Shown here piece by piece: positions 7,012-12,361 of a DNA stretch of 12,361 nt (its first letter is position 1; each line of letters begins with the position of its first letter). Source of the stretch: JAUVDZ01 sp042568205 (GTDB lineage Bacteria; Patescibacteriota; Gracilibacteria; UBA1369; PNNO01). The notes beneath the pieces are model-generated. The model was given only the letters and a program-made list of their open reading frames with translations. It had not been told where the DNA came from and did no database searches. Where the stretch lies: assembly GCA_042568205.1 (NCBI GenBank), contig JBHPJE010000019.1, forward strand, positions 1-12,361, written 5' to 3'. The translations under genes and the position numbers were made by a program.

Positions 7012-7524
7012 ATGCAATTAGGTTCTAAAAAAGTAGTAATGATCGTTGCTCCCGAAAATTTTAGAGATGAGGAGTATTTTGATACTCGTGAAGGGCTTGA
7101 AAAGAAAGGTGTTGATGTTGATGTCGCTTCAATTTCAAATCCTGCAATTAGTGGAATTGATAAAAGGGAAGTTCATGTAGATAAAATGCTTCCAGATGTT
7201 GGTGATGAGTACGATGGAATTGTTTTTATTGGAGGAGGAGGCGCAAAAATTTATTTCGAAAATCAAGCAGCTCTAGCGCTCGCGAGTAAGTATTTTGAAG
7301 ACGGCAAAATAGTTGCAGCAATTTGCATTGCTCCGCTTATTTTAGGACATGCAGGAGTTATGAAAGATAAAAAAGCAACCTGCTGGGAAGGCGCAGCCAA
7401 AGATTTAGAAGATTTTGGTGTTGATTATACTGGAAAAAATGTTGAAGTTGATGGAACAGTAATTACAGCTAATGGGCCTAAAGCTTCAGGTAAGTTTGGG
7501 GAAGTGATTGCTAACAATCTTTAA
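7012..7524 (+). CDS. DJ-1/PfpI family protein
   Basis: This 170-residue cytosolic protein has the flavodoxin-like fold pattern of the DJ-1/PfpI superfamily (class-I glutamine amidotransferase-like). It starts with a beta strand KKVVMIVAPENFRDEE that carries the conserved acidic residue of the family (E20 or E21). The glycine turn FIGGGGAK (72-79) follows. The nucleophile elbow is AAICIAP, with C105 as the reactive cysteine. The residue after the Cys is Ile (106); PfpI-type peptidases have His there, so a peptidase triad is not formed and the protein is closer to the DJ-1 side. Members have been described as chaperones, glyoxalases or oxidative-stress proteins, and the exact activity is not predictable here. 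Its TAA stop overlaps the stop of the convergent gene by four bases. No Shine-Dalgarno precedes the ATG. Confidence 0.88.
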   Translation: MQLGSKKVVMIVAPENFRDEEYFDTREGLEKKGVDVDVASISNPAISGIDKREVHVDKMLPDVGDEYDGIVFIGGGGAKIYFENQAALALASKYFEDGKIVAAICIAPLILGHAGVMKDKKATCWEGAAKDLEDFGVDYTGKNVEVDGTVITANGPKASGKFGEVIANNL

Positions 7525-8264
7525 ACTTTCTTAGATTTTCTTTTTTGAGTAAGTTCAGGGGCTTCATCTGGATTTAATACTGTTCTTTTTCTTTTTGCTT
7601 TCAAGGCTTCATCAAGACCATCAGCAATAAATTTAAATATTTTAAATAGTTTTTTAGCTGCAGTATAGTCGTCAACTCTTTTATCTTTTACTGCTGCATT
7701 TGGGGGTTTTAATAATTTTTTTGCTTCTTCTTTATAATTATTAACACTTAATAATGGAGTTAAATCTCTCATACCCTTTTTTAAAACTCTCTGAGCCAGT
7801 AAAAAATCATTTGAAGTTAATTTATTATACTCTGGCATTTTAAGTGCTTCTACTTTAAATTTAGCAAGATTTTGATTAGCTGCTCCCATTCTTTTTGCTT
7901 TCTTACTAAAAGAATCAAGAAAACCAGCAATATTCCTACTTCTTGATAAACGCATCATCACTTCTAAATACGTTTTTCTATGCAAGATAACATGCCTTAA
8001 TGCTTCTGGTAGTAGACGAACGTTGAGTTTTCTAAATCTTGGCAAAAGACCTCTGGCCGCAGCCATTGCTCCAGAATCAAAATAACTCTTTTCTTTATCT
8101 AACTTTTGATGGTATTCAGCACAAAGATGTCGAGCAGCTTTTTTTTCTCTTTCAACCGCTTCTTTATGCTCTTGAACCTTTTGCTCTTCTAATGTTTGCC
8201 TTCTTTTCTTAGTGCCTTTTTCCCACAACCTATCTTTTACTTTCTTTTCATAAACTTCTACCAT
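7521..8264 (-). CDS. Unknown basic, Lys-rich protein (247 aa)
   Basis: The longest reading frame begins at 8393 (290 aa), but I place the start at the ATG at 8262-8264 (sequence MVEVYEKKVKDRLW). A good promoter lies inside the longer version, and the extra 43 residues have a different, hydrophobic composition. The protein is strongly basic. Residues from about 15 to 60 are rich in Lys, Glu and Gln and probably form a helical or coiled-coil segment (EEQKVQEHKEAVEREKKAA). The rest looks all-helical, and the end is highly basic (KRKSKKV). There is no signal peptide, membrane segment or metal motif. The basic charge fits nucleic-acid or ribosome binding, but that is only a guess, and I recognise no family. 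Its stop overlaps that of the convergent DJ-1-like gene on a TTAA, with no terminator between them. Confidence 0.7.
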   Translation of the reverse strand: MVEVYEKKVKDRLWEKGTKKRRQTLEEQKVQEHKEAVEREKKAARHLCAEYHQKLDKEKSYFDSGAMAAARGLLPRFRKLNVRLLPEALRHVILHRKTYLEVMMRLSRSRNIAGFLDSFSKKAKRMGAANQNLAKFKVEALKMPEYNKLTSNDFLLAQRVLKKGMRDLTPLLSVNNYKEEAKKLLKPPNAAVKDKRVDDYTAAKKLFKIFKFIADGLDEALKAKRKRTVLNPDEAPELTQKRKSKKV

Positions 8265-8288
8265 TTTATTTTTGTTTATACTAAGTAT

Positions 8289-8317
8289 ATTATACAATAG
8301 TCCATCTTTAAAGTAAA
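8289..8317 (-). promoter_or_regulatory. Promoter for the basic protein; decides its start
   Basis: TTTACT (8312-8317) and a perfect TATAAT (8289-8294) lie 17 bp apart on the minus strand. The transcript would begin near 8282, after which the first ATG in frame is at 8264. A protein begun at 8393 could not be made from this message. Confidence 0.5.
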
Positions 8318-8506
8318 GTATTGCGAGAGGCAAAATACCATATTGCGCTAAGAATAAACGTAAAACATTCATCCGGACATAGGTGCTTGACACTAATTCA
8401 AATTGAACGATAGCTACAATATTAATAACAACTTTCCAAATATCCTCTTCGTTAAAGGAAAAATTTGCTATGCGAGCCTCTTAGTCGAACAACTATTTTA
8501 TTCATA

Positions 8507-8522
8507 TCACTATATATACTTT
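8507..8522 (+). promoter_or_regulatory. NrdR-box-like element, copy 1
   Basis: TCACTATATATACTTT matches the NrdR operator consensus as I recall it (ACACTATATATAGTGT with W positions) at about 13 of 16 positions. The left half is nearly perfect and the right half poor. NrdR represses ribonucleotide reductase genes when dATP/ATP is high, so the location upstream of such a gene is meaningful. It is about 300 bp from the start codon, which is far, and an AT-rich background makes chance matches easier. Confidence 0.35.
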
Positions 8523-8600
8523 CTGTTCCAGTGAATAACTTGCAAAACAAATCATTAATCACCCCCGCCTACCATATGTTGTATGCTGCGAAAATAATAT

Positions 8601-8616
8601 ACACTACATATACTTA
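8601..8616 (+). promoter_or_regulatory. NrdR-box-like element, copy 2
   Basis: ACACTACATATACTTA shares CACTAyATATACTT with copy 1 (13 of 14 identical) and matches the NrdR consensus at about 12 of 16. The copies are 94 bp apart start to start, close to nine helical turns. Paired NrdR boxes are usually much closer, about three turns, so either the pair is unusual or the element is something else. Confidence 0.35.
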
Positions 8617-8758
8617 AATCTAGCAACAAGAACTTTTATTTTAATATTGCTTTTGAATTGCCCAGGGAATATATTCGAAATGCTTAATTATTCCGCGCTC
8701 AAGTTATAAATATAAGCCCAACCAACATTTAGTTAGCTTTTCTACAGCTTGTTTATAG

Positions 8759-8790
8759 AGAGGCCCAAAAGTCTTTTCTTTTGACCCTCT
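8759..8790 (+). promoter_or_regulatory. Stem-loop in the reductase leader
   Basis: AGAGGCCCAAAAG (8759-8771) can pair with CTTTTGACCCTCT (8778-8790) at 11 of 13 positions around a 2x2 internal mismatch, with a six-base loop. It ends 33 bp before the reductase start codon. It is not followed by a run of T, so it does not look like a simple intrinsic terminator. It could be a leader structure affecting translation or mRNA stability, if the transcript starts upstream of it. Confidence 0.45.
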
Positions 8791-8823
8791 TCTATATTCT
8801 TATTCTCTAACTTCCCTAAAGAT

Positions 8824-11307
8824 ATGTCCCCTATCAAGAAAATCCAAAAAAGAGACGGTCGAATAGTAGAATTTGACCTAGATCGAATCACTCAAGCAAT
8901 CTGGAAAGCCGCACAAGCTGTAGGCGGAACCAACATTGAAGAAGCGCAAAAAATTGCCAATCAAGTTGCTGCTGTTTTAGAAGTCTTCTTTAAAGGAGAT
9001 GAAGAAATTCCAACAGTTGAACAAATTCAAGATTTAGTTGAAAAAATATTAATTGAAGGCGGACATGCAAAAACCGCTAAAGCATACATTATTTACCGAC
9101 AAAAGCAGGCAGATGAAAGAGATGAAAAAGAAGCAATATTAGGTAAAGGTAAAAGCGATGCTTCTCTTAATTTTTCAACAAATGCACTTAAAGTTCTAGA
9201 AAAACGTTACTTATTAAAAGATGAAGAAGGAGATATAGTTGAAACTCCTGAAGATTTATTAAGAAGAGTAGCCGGGGCAATTGCAAAAGCAGAAGAAAAT
9301 TATGATGGAGGCAACATAGAAGAGATGGAAGAAAAATTCTTTGAAATGATGAAAGAGCTTGAGTTTATGCCAAATTCTCCAACACTAATGAATGCAGGAA
9401 CTGAAATTGGTCAACTATCTGCTTGTTTTGTACTTCCAGTTGAAGACTCAATGGAAGGAATATTCACATCTTTAAAAGATGCAGCTTTAATTCACAAAAG
9501 TGGAGGAGGAACTGGATTTTCATTTACTAGATTACGACCTTCAAATGATATTGTTCACTCAACTACTGGTGTTTCATCTGGTCCAGTTTCATTTATGAAA
9601 GTATTTGATGCTGCAACTGATGTTATTAAACAAGGAGGAAAAAGAAGAGGAGCAAATATGGGAATTTTAAGAATTGATCATCCGGATATTTTAGATTTCA
9701 TTCAGATGAAAGCTGACATGAAAACACTTCAGAATTTCAATATTTCTGTTGCTGTAACTGATAAATTCATGGAAGCTCTTGCTACAGATGGAGAATATGA
9801 ATTATTAAATCCAAGAGACGGACAACCTATAAAAACAATGAAAGCTCGAATGGTTTGGGATATCATTCTTTCAAATGCTTGGAAAAATGGAGATCCTGGA
9901 CTTATCTTTATTGATGAAATTAATAAAAATAATAAATGTCCTCACTTAGGTGAGATCGAAGCAACAAACCCATGTGGTGAACAACCATTAATGGGTTATG
10001 AAAGTTGTAATTTAGGTTCAATCAATGTTAATAAATTCGTTCTAGAAGATAAATCTGATTTAAATTGGGAAAGACTAAGAGAAGTAGTTCACCTAGCTTG
10101 TCACTTTTTAGATAATGTTATTGATGTAAATCATTATCCTATCGATAAAATTGCTGAGATGACTCGAAGCACAAGAAAAATCGGTTTAGGTTTAATGGGA
10201 TTTGCAGATGTTATGTACCAATTAGGAATCAAATATGATTCAGAAGAAGGCATTGCATTTGGTGAAAAAGTTATGGGATTCATTAATGATGAAGCAAACA
10301 AGAAATCTCAATTAATGGCTGAATTAAGAGGATGTTTTCCTGCTTGGCAAGGTTCAGTTCACGAACAAAATGGTATTAAAATGAGAAATGCTTGCGTTAC
10401 TACTGTTGCTCCAACAGGTACTATCGGAATGCTTGCTGAAGCTTCAGGTGGGCTTGAACCTAACTTTGCTATCTCATTTATTAAAAATGTGATGGATGGA
10501 ACTGAATTAGTTTATACAAATAAATATTTTGAAGATATTGCTAAAGAAAAAGGTTTCTTTTCAAAAGAATTAATGAGAGAAATAGCAAAAGTAGGATCTA
10601 TCCAAGAATTTGATGAAATTCCTAAAGAAGTTAGAGATGTTTGTGTAACTGCACAAGATATTGCACCTGAATGGCATATCAAAATGCAGGGAGCTTTTCA
10701 AAAACATGTTGATTCTTCTGTTTCAAAAACAATCAACTTCCCTACTGAAGCAGAAATCTCAGATATTGAAGAAGCTTATAAACTAGCGCATCGTTTAGGA
10801 TGTAAAGGTGTAACTATTTACAGAGATAAGAGTCGCGAAGGACAGGTTTTGAATATTGGTTCAGTAAATAAGAAAGAAAAAACTGAAACTACTCCTCCAC
10901 CAGCAGTACCTAAAGTTGAAAAAATAGAAGAAGCAAAATATGAAGAAGTAGTAGCACCTGAATCAGTTGAAATGCACGATAAACCAATTGAAGGAATTAA
11001 AAATAGTGCAGAAGAAGTTGTTTTGCCTCAAATAAGTACAGACCCTGAGATCTCTGAACCAGAACAAACTCAAATTTCTGCATCTTATTCTAGTGAATCT
11101 ACTGCTGAAGAATTTACACTTCCACCAATTCAACCAGAAAGAGCACAAAAATCTATTGGAACAGCAACTATGGTAGCTGAACATAAAGTAATGACAAAAC
11201 ATGAATTATTAGAAAGTAAAATGTGTCCTGAATGTGCAACTTCATTACAAATTGCTGAAGGATGTATGTTATGTTTGTCTTGCGGATTTTCTGCTTGCTC
11301 AGTATAA
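8824..11307 (+). CDS. nrdJ: Class II (adenosylcobalamin-dependent) ribonucleotide reductase
   Basis: The enzyme converts ribonucleotides to deoxyribonucleotides with a radical generated from adenosylcobalamin, so oxygen is neither needed nor harmful. Residues 3-93 form an ATP cone (KRDGRIVEFDLDRI), the allosteric dATP/ATP sensor. The barrel follows: FMPNSPTLMNAG (181-192), redox C201 in SACFVL, KSGGGTGFSFTRLRP, KQGGKRRGANMG, the radical-site NPCGE (N382, C384, E386), the second redox Cys C395 in SCNLGS, KIGLGLMGFAD, and VAPTGTIG. After residue 680 comes a roughly 110-residue acidic, Pro- and Ser-rich linker, then a Cys-rich tail (C801, C804, C814, C817, C820, C825) that would bind zinc and carry the swinging thiols that re-reduce the active site. 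Length and tail are typical of NrdJ, and no small-subunit gene is adjacent. The start at 8824 has only a weak AAAG upstream. Regulation may involve the elements in the upstream gap. Confidence 0.95.
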   Translation: MSPIKKIQKRDGRIVEFDLDRITQAIWKAAQAVGGTNIEEAQKIANQVAAVLEVFFKGDEEIPTVEQIQDLVEKILIEGGHAKTAKAYIIYRQKQADERDEKEAILGKGKSDASLNFSTNALKVLEKRYLLKDEEGDIVETPEDLLRRVAGAIAKAEENYDGGNIEEMEEKFFEMMKELEFMPNSPTLMNAGTEIGQLSACFVLPVEDSMEGIFTSLKDAALIHKSGGGTGFSFTRLRPSNDIVHSTTGVSSGPVSFMKVFDAATDVIKQGGKRRGANMGILRIDHPDILDFIQMKADMKTLQNFNISVAVTDKFMEALATDGEYELLNPRDGQPIKTMKARMVWDIILSNAWKNGDPGLIFIDEINKNNKCPHLGEIEATNPCGEQPLMGYESCNLGSINVNKFVLEDKSDLNWERLREVVHLACHFLDNVIDVNHYPIDKIAEMTRSTRKIGLGLMGFADVMYQLGIKYDSEEGIAFGEKVMGFINDEANKKSQLMAELRGCFPAWQGSVHEQNGIKMRNACVTTVAPTGTIGMLAEASGGLEPNFAISFIKNVMDGTELVYTNKYFEDIAKEKGFFSKELMREIAKVGSIQEFDEIPKEVRDVCVTAQDIAPEWHIKMQGAFQKHVDSSVSKTINFPTEAEISDIEEAYKLAHRLGCKGVTIYRDKSREGQVLNIGSVNKKEKTETTPPPAVPKVEKIEEAKYEEVVAPESVEMHDKPIEGIKNSAEEVVLPQISTDPEISEPEQTQISASYSSESTAEEFTLPPIQPERAQKSIGTATMVAEHKVMTKHELLESKMCPECATSLQIAEGCMLCLSCGFSACSV

Positions 11308-11330
11308 TCTGACCACTTAATAAAAGTTTA

Positions 11331-12361
11331 ATGAAATCATTCTTTTTTGCTGAACGAAAATTAATTTTTGAACGAAATCCAGAAAGACATGAAGACGATG
11401 TTAATACAGTTTCTGAAGGTTTAAGAAAACAAAACTATCAAAATATTCAGGAAGCACAAAGAGTAATGCAGGAACAATCAGCTTTAAGAGAGAAATTAGA
11501 CTTAAGCGAAGTTTTAACAGATAAAGATAAATCCAATTGGAAAACTAAATTAGATCGTGCAAAAACACAGGCTATTTCTGAAACAGAAATGAAAAAACTT
11601 ACACAGGAATTCGAGCAACAACAAGGTGAAATTAAAGGAATGGTAGACAAATATACAAACAAGGTAATGGAAAATAAAATCGAAGCATTTACTCCAGACA
11701 CAGCAGATGAATATGTACAATGGTTTGAAAAACAAACATATGATAAAAAAGTTAATGCATTTAAAAAGATTGACGAAGATATCAAAGAACGGCTTGCTTT
11801 AAGGAAAAAACTCCTTACAAGATTTGATAAAAAAGATGTATATAAGATGGAAAGAACTGAAATGAAAGAAAAAGTGAAAATTCTTGAACAAATTGAAAAA
11901 AATATTAAAGACTATACTAATCTCATTAAAAAAGATGAGAGGTTATTCCATGATGCTGATATGTATATTTCTGAATTTGAAGATCAAACTCTTGAAGAAC
12001 AAGCAAGATGGCTGAGAGCTTATGAAAAAGAAATAAAAGCGCCAAGAAAAGCAATTGTTGATATATATGATAAACTGCCGAAAAAATATCAAAACGATTC
12101 AAAATTCTTTAGTGTTGGATTAAAAGAAAAACAGCAATTTTTAGAAAAATTAGATGGAAAAATCGAACAGGAATATATTGCTGAAGTTAATAAAACTGAC
12201 AACGAAGTGATGTCACAAAATTCAAAACGCTTTGCAATTGTTGATTTCCTGCGACTTTCAGATATTGCACAAAAGGCAATGTGGCTTGAACAACTGCCAA
12301 AATCAATTAAAGCTGAGAAGAAATTAGCTAAAGAATATAAAGATGTTCAAGGAAAATTCAA
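11331..12361 (+). CDS. Charged helical-repeat protein, 3' end cut by window edge
   Basis: A reading frame starts at the ATG at 11331-11333, 23 nt after the reductase stop, and stays open for 343 codons to the window end. The protein is very rich in Lys, Glu and Gln and almost free of Gly and Cys. From about residue 130 a helical unit recurs five times, beginning near residues 132, 171, 216, 259 and 306 (period about 43). Each has an aromatic residue, a short polar stretch, then a core like EEQARWLRAYEKEI, EIAxKxxxLExL or KEKQQFLEKLDGKI. The N-terminal 115 residues look like a coiled coil. There is no signal peptide. I do not recognise a named family; similar repeat proteins may exist in CPR genomes. 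The gap has no terminator, so it may be co-transcribed with the reductase. The function is unknown. Confidence 0.75.
   Translation, partial: MKSFFFAERKLIFERNPERHEDDVNTVSEGLRKQNYQNIQEAQRVMQEQSALREKLDLSEVLTDKDKSNWKTKLDRAKTQAISETEMKKLTQEFEQQQGEIKGMVDKYTNKVMENKIEAFTPDTADEYVQWFEKQTYDKKVNAFKKIDEDIKERLALRKKLLTRFDKKDVYKMERTEMKEKVKILEQIEKNIKDYTNLIKKDERLFHDADMYISEFEDQTLEEQARWLRAYEKEIKAPRKAIVDIYDKLPKKYQNDSKFFSVGLKEKQQFLEKLDGKIEQEYIAEVNKTDNEVMSQNSKRFAIVDFLRLSDIAQKAMWLEQLPKSIKAEKKLAKEYKDVQGKF

Larger units (their letters stand above)
8265..8823. other. 559-bp non-coding region upstream of the reductase
   Basis: This is by far the longest stretch here without a convincing gene; neighbouring gaps are 128 bp or less. 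Its left end holds the promoter of the basic protein. The rest contains two copies of a 14-bp element (8508-8521 and 8602-8615) and a stem-loop (8759-8790), all described separately. A TATAAA (8705-8710) could be a -10 for the reductase, but no -35 of quality precedes it. I found no tRNA, no B12-box-like sequence of a cobalamin riboswitch, and no ORF with a believable start. Most of the length is unexplained. Confidence 0.7.

Noticed and set aside
8470..8505. tRNA-like TTCGA motif on the minus strand
   Set aside because: No five-pair T-stem, acceptor stem or anticodon arm can be built around it.
8394..8823. Cobalamin riboswitch upstream of the B12-dependent reductase
   Set aside because: I looked for a B12-box-like sequence and the usual junction and found neither.
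10963..11785. Minus-strand ORFs opposite the reductase linker and the helical-repeat gene
   Set aside because: They are Cys-, Phe- and Ser-rich translations expected from the complement of Glu/Lys-rich coding sequence; the plus-strand frames are continuous and coherent.

Overview
The window is AT-rich and densely coded. It uses the standard genetic code: TAA, TAG and TGA all act as stops, and the one TGA stop sits in an ATGA stop/start overlap. Several starts are preceded by sigma70-type hexamer pairs (TTGACA-17-TATGAT at 581-609; TTCATA-17-TATAAT with an extended -10 at 5513-5541), which points to a bacterium rather than an archaeon. The two tandem Cys-rich zinc-ribbon proteins belong to a type I know as common in Candidate Phyla Radiation (Patescibacteria) genomes and rare elsewhere. 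Starts mostly lack a Shine-Dalgarno and the gaps are short. My best guess is an uncultured CPR bacterium (confidence about 0.6). The lineage within it is not decided by the sequence.

Minus-strand block, 6946 down to 1. A cytosolic family-1 glycosidase (5618-6946) is followed by a secreted two-module protein with its own promoter (3927-5489). Next come two paralogous Cys-rich zinc-ribbon proteins (2245-3885 and 614-2248), joined by a 4-nt ATGA overlap and expressed from a promoter placed almost on the first start codon. A new, near-consensus promoter then drives a 114-residue unknown (203-547) and a second unknown that runs off the left edge (1-200).

Centre. A DJ-1/PfpI-family protein (7012-7524, plus) diverges from the glycosidase and converges on a basic, Lys-rich unknown (minus). 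The two stop codons overlap on a TTAA. For the basic protein I place the start at 8264 rather than at the longest ORF, because a promoter lies inside the longer version.

Right part. After a 559-bp non-coding stretch (8265-8823) comes an adenosylcobalamin-type (class II) ribonucleotide reductase with an ATP cone and a Cys-rich tail (8824-11307). It is followed after 23 nt by a charged helical-repeat protein that leaves the window (11331-12361). The non-coding stretch carries two copies of a 14-bp element resembling NrdR boxes and a 13-position stem-loop just before the reductase.

The strongest candidate for something undescribed is the zinc-ribbon pair. Each protein has the same double zinc ribbon at both ends, with identical spacing, around a duplicated Cys-rich repeat core. 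One paralogue has lost one of its four ribbons. I cannot assign a function to them.
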